DNA from: an uncultured Prevotellaceae bacterium
GTDB taxonomy: Bacteria > Bacteroidota > Bacteroidia > Bacteroidales > Muribaculaceae
NCBI GenBank assembly: GCA_937916085.1
Contig: CALGGO010000035.1
Coordinates: 1 to 64,000 of the forward strand
DNA length: 64,000 nt
Direction: 5' to 3'
Part shown: piece after piece, positions 16,523 to 25,656 of the stretch
Numbering within the stretch: the stretch's first letter is position 1
How the letters are laid out: the number at the start of each line of letters is the position of its first letter
Made by a program: the position numbers and the translations under genes
Notes under the pieces: generated by a model
The model's input: the letters and a program-made list of their open reading frames with translations, nothing else
The model's database searches: none
What the model was told of the DNA's origin: nothing

Positions 16523-19495
16523 ATGCCTTCTTTCCTTCGCCAGGTAGCGCAATATTTTCAGGCTAAGCCTGCTGTTCACGACTATTGTTTTGTGATGCCC
16601 AATCATCGTAGCTGCAAGTTTTTGGAGCGTGAGCTCGACATGGCAAGCCACGGCGTTTATCTCATGCCACAAGTGATGACTATCACCGATTTCCTTGCTT
16701 CGTTCACTGGCAAAGTGCCCGTGAAACCCGTCGAGGCGCTTTTCTTGCTATATAAATGCTACACCAGCATTGCCGGAAACGAGAATTACGATTTCGACAA
16801 ATTTGTCTATTGGGGTAATGTGGTGCTCAACGACTTCAACGATGTGGACATGTATCTCGTCGATCCCGAGAAGCTTTTCAACAATGTGAAAGAACAGCGC
16901 GAGATACAGGCCAACTACCTTGATGACGACCTCAAGGAGATTATCTCGCATTATTTTAAACTGGGGCTAGAAGGCAAGGATGCCGATAACGATAAATTTT
17001 GGCGAAACTATGAAGGCGGTGTCGATGACGACGATAGCGTGAAAGCCAACTATCTGAAACTATGGCAGAGCCTACATAAACTTTATGTGGATTTCAACAA
17101 AGAACTCCAATCGCGCGGTCTTTGCACAATGGGAAGGGTATATCGCGATGCGGTGCAGGCGGTAAAGGAACGAGAGTTTAAGAGCAACGAGAAATTTGTG
17201 TTTGTGGGCTTCAATATGCTCTCGACCAGTGAGGTGGCAATCTTCAAGCGCCTCAAGCAGCAGGGTAGGGCGCTGTTCTTCTGGGACTTGGCAGCGGCAG
17301 CGTTCAATAGAGATGACAACATTAACAACGGCTCGAGATATGTGAAATTCTTCAGGAAGGAGTTCCCCGAGCCCATCGATTTCATTTGCGAGACAATCGC
17401 AGCGTTTCCCGAGATAGAGGTGGTGGGAGTGCCTTCTAATGTGGGACAGGCAAAATATTGCTATCATCTTCTTAACCAACTTGTTGACGATGGTGTGATA
17501 AATGCTTCGGATGCCATCAACACCGCCCTTGTCCTCCCCGATGACGGTTTGCTGGTGCCATTACTGAACTCGTTGCCACCAAAAATCGAGAAGAAGAATG
17601 TGACAATGGGCTATCCGTTGAGTGCCAGTGATATAGCGTCGCTCATGAGAGTCGTTGCCAAGATGCACAGCCAAGCACGCAAAAATGCCGACGGCGAATG
17701 GACATTCTATCGTGGTGACGTGAAGATAGTGCTCTCGCACCCAATAGTAAAGAACTTTTTTGGCGCCGAGGCGTTGGAGCTGCGGCGAGTCATTGCTGAG
17801 CAGGGGGCGTTTGCCATACCGCAGTCCACCTTCGCAAGCACCAAGCTGGCGCTGCTCTTCACCACCTTCGGCAAGGAAGATGATGCCGAGGGCGTGAACA
17901 AGCTTCTGAAACTGTATATCCAATTCTGCCAGACGGTGCTTGAGATGATGAAGACTCAGGAAAGAGAAATAGACGATGAGGATGCGAGCCACGATGCCGG
18001 GCAGCCTGTAATGACCATCCAGGAAGCTTTCCTCAACCAATATATTGAGGTTCTCAACCAACTTATTGATGCTTTGACGAGACACCAGGTGCCGCCATGC
18101 GAATCGTCGGTGTTCTTCCTTATCGACCGCTTGGCAGCGGCGTTCTCCATACCCTTTGAGGGCGAGCCGCTGCAGGGCTTGCAGATCATGGGAATGCTCG
18201 AGACCCGCTGTCTGGACTTCGATAATGTGATTGTCCTCTCGGCCAACGAGGGCTTGCTGCCGGGCAAGACGCGCAGCAATTCGTTCATCAGCGATTTCAT
18301 GCGATATAATTACAACATGTCAACCGTCGCCGATCAGGAGATGATGTGGAACTACAACTTTTATCGCCTCATTGGGCGTGCCAAGCGGCTGATAATGGTT
18401 TATGACACCAGCGACCAACCTATGAGCGGAGGCGAGGAGACGCGTTATGTGCAACAGCTCGAGATGGTATATCACCGCCCAGTGCAGCGACGCATGTTCA
18501 CTATCACCAGCGCGACAAACGACCCAATCACCATATTGATGCCTAAGCGTGACCATGCCCTGGAACAGCTCAACTCTTTCCGTTGCGGCGTTGGAACACG
18601 TTCGCTATCGGCAAGCTCCATAAAGGAGTATATAAATTGTAGGCTTATGTTCTATTTCAACAAGATAGAACGACTGCGTGCCAGTGACGACGATATCGAT
18701 TTCATGGATGCCGGCACCTTTGGAACCATTGTCCACGACACCCTGCAGCATCTCTATTATCCTAAGGTGGCTGGTCAGCCACGCACTGGTGACTACACCG
18801 TGTCATGTGGTGATATCAAGAGTTTCATAAAAAATAGACTCGACAGCGTGATCGAGAGTCTGGTCAATGAGAAATATCTGCGCAACAGCAGCAGTGGCTC
18901 ACTGGTGGGCGAGACCTCGATAGTGAGTGTCGCGATAAAGAGATATGTGATGTCGGCACTCAACTATGACATTGCACTGCTCGACAACATCGACACTAAG
19001 GCTTTCACCGTGCTGGAATGTGAGAGCAAGCACGACATATCGCTCAAATATGGCGATGTGGATTTCAATTTCACCTATATTGCCGACCGCATCGACCGGC
19101 TCCCTGATGGCACGCTGCGTATAGTAGATTACAAAACCGGCAAGGACACAACAAGCTTCATGAATGTTGATGAGCTGTTTGCTGTCACTACCAAAGTCAA
19201 GAACCTGCGAGGTGTTCTCCAGCTAATGCTCTACTGCAATGCCTACGCTCTTGAGAAGAAGACCGATGCGCCAATAATGCCTGTAATCTACAAACTGCGC
19301 AACATGAATGAGGCGGGAGTGATATATAACGGCTCGCAGCTTAAAGACTACCATGAGATTAACGACGAGTTCAAGGCAAAGATGAACGAGCAGATTGCCT
19401 CTCTTTTCAACACTAAGATTCCTTTTGAACCCTCAACCGACGACAACTCCTGTCACTTCTGCCGATATACCGACTTCTGCCGAAGAAAAACGTAG
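16523..19495 (+). CDS. AddB-like helicase/nuclease subunit, PD-(D/E)XK with iron-sulfur site
   Basis: A 990-residue protein of the AddB type used in double-strand break processing. The C-terminal nuclease domain has YIADRIDRLPDG and IVDYKTGKD (the D-x-K of PD-(D/E)XK nucleases, ~residue 870). Four Cys fit an iron-sulfur staple: C706 and C977, C980, C986 (CHFCRYTDFC). The N-terminal two thirds contain helicase-like motifs (FVGFNMLSTSE, LSANEGLLPGK, VYDTSDQ). No AddA partner is adjacent. The start codon follows directly on a 14-unit heptamer array, so its expression may vary with array length; that last point is inference. Confidence 0.85.
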   Translation: MPSFLRQVAQYFQAKPAVHDYCFVMPNHRSCKFLERELDMASHGVYLMPQVMTITDFLASFTGKVPVKPVEALFLLYKCYTSIAGNENYDFDKFVYWGNVVLNDFNDVDMYLVDPEKLFNNVKEQREIQANYLDDDLKEIISHYFKLGLEGKDADNDKFWRNYEGGVDDDDSVKANYLKLWQSLHKLYVDFNKELQSRGLCTMGRVYRDAVQAVKEREFKSNEKFVFVGFNMLSTSEVAIFKRLKQQGRALFFWDLAAAAFNRDDNINNGSRYVKFFRKEFPEPIDFICETIAAFPEIEVVGVPSNVGQAKYCYHLLNQLVDDGVINASDAINTALVLPDDGLLVPLLNSLPPKIEKKNVTMGYPLSASDIASLMRVVAKMHSQARKNADGEWTFYRGDVKIVLSHPIVKNFFGAEALELRRVIAEQGAFAIPQSTFASTKLALLFTTFGKEDDAEGVNKLLKLYIQFCQTVLEMMKTQEREIDDEDASHDAGQPVMTIQEAFLNQYIEVLNQLIDALTRHQVPPCESSVFFLIDRLAAAFSIPFEGEPLQGLQIMGMLETRCLDFDNVIVLSANEGLLPGKTRSNSFISDFMRYNYNMSTVADQEMMWNYNFYRLIGRAKRLIMVYDTSDQPMSGGEETRYVQQLEMVYHRPVQRRMFTITSATNDPITILMPKRDHALEQLNSFRCGVGTRSLSASSIKEYINCRLMFYFNKIERLRASDDDIDFMDAGTFGTIVHDTLQHLYYPKVAGQPRTGDYTVSCGDIKSFIKNRLDSVIESLVNEKYLRNSSSGSLVGETSIVSVAIKRYVMSALNYDIALLDNIDTKAFTVLECESKHDISLKYGDVDFNFTYIADRIDRLPDGTLRIVDYKTGKDTTSFMNVDELFAVTTKVKNLRGVLQLMLYCNAYALEKKTDAPIMPVIYKLRNMNEAGVIYNGSQLKDYHEINDEFKAKMNEQIASLFNTKIPFEPSTDDNSCHFCRYTDFCRRKT

Positions 19496-19505
19496 TAGCC
19501 GCTGA

Positions 19506-19579
19506 GCTGGTTTTGTCGCTTCGCTGGTTTGCCGCTCGCTGCGTGAGCTGGTTTTGTCGCTCGCTGCGCGAGCTGGTTT
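19506..19579. repeat. GCTGGTTT/GTCGCTCGCTGCG repeat after the addB-like gene
   Basis: GCTGGTTT recurs four times separated by CGCT-rich words, at steps of 17, 24 and 25 bp. It is related in composition to the 24-bp array at 21721-21792. The gap 19496-19802 holds this, a nonamer array and the rplY promoter. Confidence 0.65.
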
Positions 19580-19581
19580 TT

Positions 19582-19632
19582 TCTAGATTTTCTAGAATTT
19601 CTAGATCTTCTAGATTTTCTAGAATTTCTAGT
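19582..19632. repeat. Six CTAGA/CTAGT cores at 9-bp spacing
   Basis: CTAGA begins at 19583, 19592, 19601, 19610 and 19619, and CTAGT at 19628. The register is exactly 9 bp throughout. Confidence 0.9.
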
Positions 19633-19697
19633 TAAAACTGAAAACTCTCAACTGAAAACTGTCACAACTAGTTTTTTTCTTTCAAGTTGAAAAAATA

Positions 19698-19729
19698 TTT
19701 GTGTATTAGAAAATTATGTTGTACCTTTG
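19698..19729 (+). promoter_or_regulatory. Promoter of rplY-pth
   Basis: TTTG at 19698-19701, a 20-base spacer, and TACCTTTG at 19722-19729. The predicted leader before rplY is about 68 nt. Confidence 0.8.
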
Positions 19730-19802
19730 CACCGCTTTAAGCTCCCGTGTGATGGGAAATTAAGCTAAACAACTTAATTTTTAGTAACACAAATCATTAA
19801 AA

Positions 19803-20489
19803 ATGAAGACTTTTCAATTAAATGGTGAGCCAAGAACCGACCTTGGCAAGAAGGCTGCAAAGGCGCTCCGCGCCAGCCAGAAAATTCCTTGCGTCCTCAA
19901 TGGCGGCAAGGTAGTAAAGTTAAAAGATGGTAAGTATGAGGGCACTCTCGCCGAGGGCGAGAAGGTCATTGAGATTGGCCGTGACGGCAAGGCTGTTCTT
20001 ACCACCGATTTCACAGTAAACTTCAGCGACATCCGCAAGCTTGTTTACACCCCCGATGTTTATGTAGTAGCTCTCAACCTCAACGGTGTTGAGAAGATGG
20101 CTGTGCTTAAAGACATTCAGTGGCATCCACTTAACGACAGCATCCTGCACCTCGACTTCCTTGAGGTGACAAAGGAGAAACCAGTTGTTGTATCGGTGCC
20201 TGTTAAGCTCGAGGGTCACGCTGCCGGTGTTAAGGCTGGTGGTAAGCTCTACCTGAGCATGAAGAAGGTGAAGGTTAAAGGCATCTACACCGAGCTTCCT
20301 GAGCGCATCGTGGTTAATGTTGACGACATCGCCATTGGTCACTCTATCAAGGTGGGCGACCTCAAGTTCGACAACTATGAGCTCGCAAGTTCTAAGGACC
20401 TCGTGATCACTGGTGTTCGTGCTACCCGTGCTGCCGCAGCTGCCGCAGCCGCTACCGAGGAGGGTGAAGAAGGTGAAGCTGCTGAGTAA
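19803..20489 (+). CDS. rplY: 50S ribosomal protein L25 / general stress protein Ctc
   Basis: A 228-residue L25/TL5-family protein that binds 5S rRNA. It opens MKTFQLNGEPRTDLGKKAAKALRASQKIPCVLNGG, and the second (CTC/TL5 beta) domain includes PVVVSVPVKLEGHAAGVKAGG. The tail is an Ala run followed by Glu/Gly (TEEGEEGEAAE), common in Bacteroidetes homologues. pth follows after 73 bp on the same strand, the usual rplY-pth pairing. Confidence 0.95.
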   Translation: MKTFQLNGEPRTDLGKKAAKALRASQKIPCVLNGGKVVKLKDGKYEGTLAEGEKVIEIGRDGKAVLTTDFTVNFSDIRKLVYTPDVYVVALNLNGVEKMAVLKDIQWHPLNDSILHLDFLEVTKEKPVVVSVPVKLEGHAAGVKAGGKLYLSMKKVKVKGIYTELPERIVVNVDDIAIGHSIKVGDLKFDNYELASSKDLVITGVRATRAAAAAAAATEEGEEGEAAE

Positions 20490-20562
20490 TCTACTCAAGC
20501 GCATTTTCTCACGACACTCAAGCAGTGAAGCAACCGAATCTCAAGAAACTACAGAACAAACT

Positions 20563-21126
20563 ATGAAGTTCTTGATTGTTGGACTGGGAAACATTGGTGC
20601 AGAGTATCAAGATACCCGTCACAACATAGGTTTTACAATATTGGATGCCTTTGCCGAGGCGTCCAATGTTGTTTTTGCCTCGGCGCGTTATGGCGCTGTG
20701 GCACAGATGCGCCTCAAGAACCAGCAACTGGTGCTCTTGAAGCCATCGACCTACATGAACCGTAGCGGAGAGGCGGTGCGTTACTGGATGCAGAAGGAGA
20801 AAATCGCGCTCGACCACCTGCTGGTGATTGTCGATGACCTGGCATTGCCCTTTGGCACCTTGCGACTGCGTGGCAAGGGTGCCGATGGCGGCCACAACGG
20901 CCTGAAGAACATCAACGAGCTGGTGGGCTCGCAAAACTATGCGCGTCTGCGCTTTGGCATAGGCAACGACTTCCCCGAAGGGGCGCAAGTTGATTATGTG
21001 CTTGGTCCTCTCACCGCCGAGGAGCGCCAAATGCTCCCCGAGCGAGTGCAGAAGGCCTCCGAAGCCGTCAAAGCCTTCTGCCTGAGTGGCCTGAGCTTTG
21101 CGATGACGAATTACAATAATAAGTAG
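20563..21126 (+). CDS. pth: Peptidyl-tRNA hydrolase
   Basis: A 187-residue enzyme that releases peptides from drop-off peptidyl-tRNAs. It begins MKFLIVGLGNIGAEYQDTRHNIGF, with the catalytic His in TRHNIGF and the family motifs KPSTYMNRSGEAV and GADGGHNGLKNI. The frame is open upstream into rplY, but the MKFLIVGLGN start matches the family. It ends next to an octamer array and an inverted-repeat element. Confidence 0.95.
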   Translation: MKFLIVGLGNIGAEYQDTRHNIGFTILDAFAEASNVVFASARYGAVAQMRLKNQQLVLLKPSTYMNRSGEAVRYWMQKEKIALDHLLVIVDDLALPFGTLRLRGKGADGGHNGLKNINELVGSQNYARLRFGIGNDFPEGAQVDYVLGPLTAEERQMLPERVQKASEAVKAFCLSGLSFAMTNYNNK

Positions 21127-21128
21127 TG

Positions 21129-21256
21129 GAGCTAACAAGCTAACTAGGGACAAGCAGACAAGCAAACAAGCAGACAAGCAAACAAGCAAACAAGGCAATG
21201 GTAGTGTCGCAGCATAACACTTGCCTTGTCAGCTCGTCAGCCCGTTAGCTCTTCAG
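21129..21256. repeat. 3'-UTR inverted-repeat element after pth, with six ACAAGCNN octamers
   Basis: The left arm contains GAGCTAACAAGCTAAC and six in-phase octamers at 21150-21197 (ACAAGCAG, ACAAGCAA and so on). The right arm at 21223-21256 (CTTGTCAGCTCGTCAGC, CGTTAGCTC) is the reverse complement of the same words. Similar elements follow radA, fba and speA. Confidence 0.75.
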
Positions 21257-21275
21257 CTAAAAACCATAAACGAAA

Positions 21276-21722
21276 ATGACAGAGATGCGAATTGACAAGT
21301 GGCTGTGGGCAACGAGGGTGTTTAAGACTCGCTCGCTCGCCACTGACCAGTGCAAACTTGGGCGCGTGACCATCAAGGGCATGAACGTGAAGCCGTCGCA
21401 CAACATCAAGGTGGGCGACGTGATAGAGGTGCGCAAGCCGCCCATCACGTTCACCTTTGAGGTGGTGGGGCTGCTCAACAACCGTGTGGGTGCCAAGCTG
21501 GTGCCCAATTACCTGAAAAACCTCACTCCCGACGACCAGTACAAGATTCTTGAGATGGCGCGCATTGGAGGCTTCGTGCGTCGTCAAAAGGGAATGGGTC
21601 GCCCCACCAAGAAGGAAGGCCGCGAGATGGCGGCGTTTGCCGATGAGGCATTCCTTGATTTCGACGACTTCGACGACGAGAATCCCCTCTGGACCGAGGA
21701 GGACGAGGCAGCGCTTGGATAG
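21276..21722 (+). CDS. hslR: S4-domain RNA-binding protein, Hsp15 family
   Basis: A 148-residue protein with an S4 RNA-binding domain at the start (MRIDKWLWATRVFKTRSLATDQCKLGRVTIKG). The C-terminus is Asp/Glu-rich (FDDFDDENPLWTEEDE). Hsp15 binds free 50S subunits carrying a nascent chain during heat stress. MTEMRIDK is taken as the start; the second Met (21285) is equally possible. A 24-bp octamer array starts at the stop codon. Confidence 0.88.
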   Translation: MTEMRIDKWLWATRVFKTRSLATDQCKLGRVTIKGMNVKPSHNIKVGDVIEVRKPPITFTFEVVGLLNNRVGAKLVPNYLKNLTPDDQYKILEMARIGGFVRRQKGMGRPTKKEGREMAAFADEAFLDFDDFDDENPLWTEEDEAALG

Positions 21723-21792
21723 TTATCCGCTCGCGGCGCTCGCTAGTTATCCGCTCGCTTTGCTCGCTAGTTATCCGCTCGCGGTGCTCGCT
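21721..21792. repeat. Nine in-phase octamers (three 24-bp units) starting at the hslR stop codon
   Basis: AGTTATCC, GCTCGCGG, CGCTCGCT repeats three times with small changes (GCTCGCTT, TGCTCGCT). The first unit overlaps the hslR stop codon (TAG, 21720-21722). Confidence 0.88.
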
Positions 21793-21883
21793 GGTTTTCT
21801 AGTTTCGTTGCATGACATTACCAATTTTGGGTGTTGTCATGTTTTTTTTCTTTCAAATTGTTTCTGTTTTTTAAAATAATGTG

Positions 21884-21891
21884 TAATTTTG
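21884..21891 (+). promoter_or_regulatory. -7 box of the 21950 secreted-protein gene
   Basis: TAATTTTG, an exact TAnnTTTG match, about 60 bases before the start codon. The -33 region (ATTG or TTTC) is imperfect. Confidence 0.55.
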
Positions 21892-21949
21892 TGACATATA
21901 AAATTTCACATAATTATTCACTATTTTTATTAACTAAAAACTTAACGCA

Positions 21950-23836
21950 ATGAAGAAATTATTACTATTGGTTGCCATGATGGCAACAATCATTGGTGTA
22001 AGCGCCCAGAATCCCTACGCTTATAAGTTGAGCGCAGGTGACCAGAACGATGAGGGCATTACTATTCATTACACACTTAATGCTGCTGCACAGGCAGTGC
22101 AAATCCAGCTCTTTGACGGCGAGACAGCAGTGAAGTCTATCGACATGGCAGCCGAGATGCTCACAGCTGGCGATCATGATTATGTGCTTAACTTTGCCGA
22201 GAATCCCGAGATTCCCGCTGGAAAGCCTATCTCTTGGAAGGTTGCCGTGACAGGTACTCCAGTTGAGGCTCCTGTAGAACTCACTAGCAAGGTGCTCAAG
22301 TTCTACTCGCCCGCTGGTGTGGCAGTTGATGTAAATCCTGAGAGTAAGAACTTTGGTATGATATATGTAACTGAGTCAACAGCAAAAAATACTACAACAT
22401 ATTTTACTGCACCAGTTAATGGTTCAATTGGTATTGGTCTTTACCAGTTTGACCCACAATTCAATTGTATCAAGAATGAGAATGACACTTACGGCTTCAA
22501 CTGCGGTATGCAGTCCACTGGTTTAACTTTAGTTGACTGGCGTCCAGCACGCATCCAGATTAGCGAGGACAACCGCATGTTCATTCTCTCGCAGCGTGTG
22601 AACACTGGTTATCCACTGTATGAAATCAACCGCGAGACTTTGCAGGCCACTCCTCTTTTTGATGGAACTCTCGACACCTCGACAGGTATCGTCACCAATG
22701 GCGATGTGGAGGTTGCAGCTGGTGTGGGCGTTGCTTTCGACGTTATTGGCAGTGGTGAGAACCTCAAGCTTATGATGATGACCTGTACTCCTGGTACCAC
22801 TACCGATGTTACAAAGTACAAGACCAACGAGTATAACCTCGGCACCGCAACTTCTTGGGGCGAGGCTCCAAGCCACAACTTCACTGCCTTCGACGGCAAG
22901 GCCATTAACTACGCTGGTATCAATCTCGCTTACGACGGCGCAGGTGGCATCTGGATGAGCCAGTGGCGTGGTAGCCCAACAGAGGGTGAGCCCAGCTATG
23001 CTCATGCTAGCCTAGAGACTGAGGTGATTGACGAGCTCATTACCGACATTTACAGCCGCAACGGCGGTATGGCATTCAACAAGGACCACACTTTGATGGT
23101 TCGTGGTGAGGGTTACAGCAAGAAACTGGTTGTTTATTCTGTTGATAATGGTGCTCTCACCAAACTCTATGAATACAGCTGCCCAAGCTTCACAGGCTGG
23201 AACCAATTCGCATTCGACTATGCCAACAACCTCATCGCGTGCGATAACAGTGCCGAGGTATTTGGCATGATTCAGCTGCCTAATGAAGCTGCTATAGCCA
23301 CTCCATGCGTTGAGGAGTACTACTTTGAGATTCCAGGCGAGGAGCCTGTTGGCATCGAGCAGCTTTATGTTGTTGGTACTTTCAACAACTGGAGCCAAAC
23401 TGATGGCATGATTGCATTTGTTGAGAATGATGGAGAGTTCTCGGCCGATGTAGAGCTTGCTGCCGAGGCAGAGTTCAAACTTATCACTCCAGTAGAGAAT
23501 GGTTGGCAGTGGTTTGGTGGTCAAGACGACAACAACGTTGGCTACTTCTTGATCAACAATGATATACTCAACACACCAATCAGCCTCATCGACGGTGCAA
23601 ACTTCAGGGTAGAGAATGGCGGAAGCTACAATATCAAGGTTGTGGGCGCTACTCCTGCAAAGGCTGTCAATGAGCCTCTCTCAATGATTGTTACTCAGAC
23701 TTCTACTGGCATCACAACTATTAACAAAGATGCTAAGGACAACGCTTGGTACAACCTCAGCGGTATCCGCTTCGAGAGCAAACCTGCTGCACCTGGCATC
23801 TACATCCACAACGGCAAGAAAGTTGTGATTAAGTAA
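21950..23836 (+). CDS. Large secreted protein with Bacteroidetes C-terminal tail
   Basis: A 628-residue exported protein with a signal peptide (MKKLLLLVAMMATIIGVSAQ). Residues ~20-110 look like an Ig-like domain. The middle (~120-440) is a repeat-rich, possibly beta-propeller region (GGIWMSQWRGSP, NLIACDNSAEVFGM) that I cannot name. A domain at ~460-575 starting LYVVGTFNNWSQTDGM resembles SusE/SusF starch-binding modules. The tail is WYNLSGIRFESKPAAPGIYIHNGKKVVIK-like. The last ~72 bases of the gene plus its terminator are duplicated 1.6 kb downstream, beyond the ATPase gene. Confidence 0.85.
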   Translation: MKKLLLLVAMMATIIGVSAQNPYAYKLSAGDQNDEGITIHYTLNAAAQAVQIQLFDGETAVKSIDMAAEMLTAGDHDYVLNFAENPEIPAGKPISWKVAVTGTPVEAPVELTSKVLKFYSPAGVAVDVNPESKNFGMIYVTESTAKNTTTYFTAPVNGSIGIGLYQFDPQFNCIKNENDTYGFNCGMQSTGLTLVDWRPARIQISEDNRMFILSQRVNTGYPLYEINRETLQATPLFDGTLDTSTGIVTNGDVEVAAGVGVAFDVIGSGENLKLMMMTCTPGTTTDVTKYKTNEYNLGTATSWGEAPSHNFTAFDGKAINYAGINLAYDGAGGIWMSQWRGSPTEGEPSYAHASLETEVIDELITDIYSRNGGMAFNKDHTLMVRGEGYSKKLVVYSVDNGALTKLYEYSCPSFTGWNQFAFDYANNLIACDNSAEVFGMIQLPNEAAIATPCVEEYYFEIPGEEPVGIEQLYVVGTFNNWSQTDGMIAFVENDGEFSADVELAAEAEFKLITPVENGWQWFGGQDDNNVGYFLINNDILNTPISLIDGANFRVENGGSYNIKVVGATPAKAVNEPLSMIVTQTSTGITTINKDAKDNAWYNLSGIRFESKPAAPGIYIHNGKKVVIK

Positions 23837-23889
23837 GAAATTTTCATCTATAAATAACAAAATGCACTTGCAAAATTATGCAGGTGCAT
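23765..23889 (+). repeat. Left copy of the direct repeat flanking the ATPase gene
   Basis: This covers the last 72 bases of the secreted-protein gene, the 3' UTR and the terminator hairpin. It matches 25472-25581 with one substitution (A at 23878 versus T) and one 15-base in-frame gap (the codons for KPAAP at 23779-23793 are absent from the right copy). Confidence 0.93.
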
Positions 23890-23894
23890 TTTTA
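23862..23894 (+). terminator. Terminator of the secreted-protein gene
   Basis: ATGCACTTGCA (23862-23872) and TGCAGGTGCAT (23879-23889) form an 11-bp stem with one G-U pair and a 6-nt loop, followed by a T run. Confidence 0.85.
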
Positions 23895-23976
23895 TATTAA
23901 TAACCACAAACTTCTGATCTCAAGTAACTCAGTGTCCACTTTAGTACAGTAACTTGTGAAAAATATAGAAAAGATG

Positions 23977-24007
23977 TTTGGTTTTTAGCAGAAAATGTGT
24001 AATTTTG
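23977..24007 (+). promoter_or_regulatory. Promoter of the DUF4143 ATPase gene
   Basis: TTTG at 23977-23980, a 19-base spacer, and TAATTTTG at 24000-24007. It lies inside the segment bounded by the direct repeats, so the ATPase gene carries its own promoter. Confidence 0.75.
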
Positions 24008-24069
24008 CGGCAAAACTCGGGTGGAAAATGTGTAATTTTACGATAAAACTCGGGTGGAAAATGTGTTAG
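23991..24069. repeat. 33-bp tandem repeat (2.4 copies) ahead of the ATPase gene
   Basis: Units begin GAAAATGTGTAATTTT and end AAAACTCGGGTG, at 23991-24023 and 24024-24056, with a partial third from 24057. The second copy has TAATTTTA where the first has the -7 box TAATTTTG. Confidence 0.85.
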
Positions 24070-24101
24070 GCTGATGTTAAATCGTTGTGAAATAATTACT
24101 T

Positions 24102-25439
24102 ATGTATAAGCGAAAAATAGAAAGCATATTTCAATCTTGGTTGGATGACATTTCTCACAGACCTCTTGTTGTGAAAGGAGTGCGACAGTGTGGCAAAACC
24201 AGCAGTGTAAAGGATTTTGCAAATAAACATTTTAAAAGTGTGGTGTATTTGGATTTTCATGAGCATCCTGAGTATAAGAAATTCTTCATTCCTAATCTGG
24301 ACGTGGATTCTATCGTGATGCGCATTACTGCTGCCATGCCAAGTGTTGAAGTTGAGGCGGGAAAGACTTGTTTCGTCTTTGATGAGATTCAAGATTGTCC
24401 AATGGCACGAAGCTCACTCAAATATTTCCACTTGGATGGCCGCTATGAAGTGATATGCACTGGCTCTTTACTTGGTGTTAATGGATATAATAGCCCATCA
24501 GAGAAGAATGAGGAACAATATGCCTCTATTCCGGTGGGGTTTGAAGAAATTGTCAATATGTACCCGATGGACTTTGAGGAATGGCTGTGGGCCAATGGCA
24601 TTAAGGACATCCACATTGAGCATTTGAAGAAATGTCTTGACAATGAGGCGCCAGTTGAAGAGGCGTTGCATTATCGGTTCCGAGAGCTGCTTAATCAGTA
24701 TGTTGTTGTGGGTGGTATGCCCGAGGTTGTAACCACCTTTATCGAAACAAAACAAATAGGAAAAGTGCTCGCAGTGCAGAGGCGCATAGTTGATGATTAT
24801 AAGGCAGATATGGTGAAATATGCCCAATCAGCCGACAAGTCACGAATACGTGAGTGTTTTGAATCAATACCCGCTCAACTAGCACGTGAGTATAAGAAGT
24901 TCAGCTATACTGTGGTTCGTCCAGGCGGTCGAGGCCGTGACTATACTGGGAGTTTGCAATGGATTGAAGATGCTGGAATCATTCTCCGCTGCTATAATAC
25001 AACAATAACTGAGCTGCCGCTTGATGGCAACCGCATCAACAGTGAGTTCAAAGTGTATATGGCCGACGTAGGTTTGCTCGTTTCGATGCTTGAAGACGGC
25101 ACCCAGTCAAGTATCTTGGAGGGCAACCTGCTCGGTTATAAAGGTGCCATCATCGAAAACCTTGTGGCCGATATATTTGGCAAAATGGGGCGAAAAATGT
25201 ATTACTTTCATAAAGACGGAGGCGTGGAGCTTGATTTTCTCATACGTTATAAGGGTCAATGCACACCGGTGGAATGTAAAGCTTCCACTGGCAATGCCAA
25301 ATCAATGCGCACAGTTTTGAAGCACCCCGAGAAATATCACGTTGCAAGAGCCATTAAAATTGGAGATTACAACGTCGGAAGAAAAGAGCAGTTGTTGACT
25401 TTGCCTCTGTATTTGGCATTTCTCCTGACAGAAGTATAA
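24102..25439 (+). CDS. AAA ATPase with DUF4143 domain
   Basis: A 445-residue protein: Walker A in VKGVRQCGKTSSVKDF (K32), Walker B in CFVFDEIQDCP (~90-97), then a C-terminal DUF4143 region with the nuclease-fold-like pattern IIENLVADIF ... ELDFLIRYKG ... VECKAS. These ATPases are very common accessory genes in Bacteroidetes and have no firmly known role. It begins MYKRKIESIFQSWLDD. The gene and its promoter are enclosed by a 110/125-bp direct repeat of the neighbouring gene's end, which suggests that it arrived as a unit or that the locus was rearranged. It converges on the DUF4954 gene. Confidence 0.92.
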   Translation: MYKRKIESIFQSWLDDISHRPLVVKGVRQCGKTSSVKDFANKHFKSVVYLDFHEHPEYKKFFIPNLDVDSIVMRITAAMPSVEVEAGKTCFVFDEIQDCPMARSSLKYFHLDGRYEVICTGSLLGVNGYNSPSEKNEEQYASIPVGFEEIVNMYPMDFEEWLWANGIKDIHIEHLKKCLDNEAPVEEALHYRFRELLNQYVVVGGMPEVVTTFIETKQIGKVLAVQRRIVDDYKADMVKYAQSADKSRIRECFESIPAQLAREYKKFSYTVVRPGGRGRDYTGSLQWIEDAGIILRCYNTTITELPLDGNRINSEFKVYMADVGLLVSMLEDGTQSSILEGNLLGYKGAIIENLVADIFGKMGRKMYYFHKDGGVELDFLIRYKGQCTPVECKASTGNAKSMRTVLKHPEKYHVARAIKIGDYNVGRKEQLLTLPLYLAFLLTEV

Positions 25440-25471
25440 ATCGTAAGTCTTGCTATATTTTTTATACTCAA

Positions 25472-25581
25472 ATCCGCTTCGAGAGTGGCATCTACATCCA
25501 CAACGGCAAGAAAGTTGTGATTAAGTAAGAAATTTTCATCTATAAATAACAAAATGCACTTGCAAAATTTTGCAGGTGCAT
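25472..25581 (+). repeat. Right copy of the direct repeat; orphan gene tail plus terminator
   Basis: It encodes the in-frame remnant IRFESGIYIHNGKKVVIK followed by a stop and the same 3' UTR as at 23837-23889. There is no open gene in front of it: upstream is the end of the ATPase gene. The hairpin at 25554-25581 can terminate both converging transcripts; on the minus strand it is followed by TTTTG. Confidence 0.92.
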
Positions 25582-25611
25582 CTTGTTGTCTTTAGTTTCA
25601 TTCAGAAGCTC

Positions 25612-25627
25612 TAGAAACTCTAGATTA
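25612..25627. repeat. Two CTAGA cores at 9-bp spacing
   Basis: CTAGA at 25613 and 25622, the smallest member of the nonamer family in the window. Confidence 0.6.
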
Positions 25628-25656
25628 TCAAGCATATAGCAGTTTAACGCTTAAAA

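Noticed and set aside
23890..25471. Insertion sequence carrying the ATPase gene
   Set aside because: No transposase and no terminal inverted repeats were seen; the flanking repeat is a gene tail, not a short target duplication. It is reported as a rearrangement instead.
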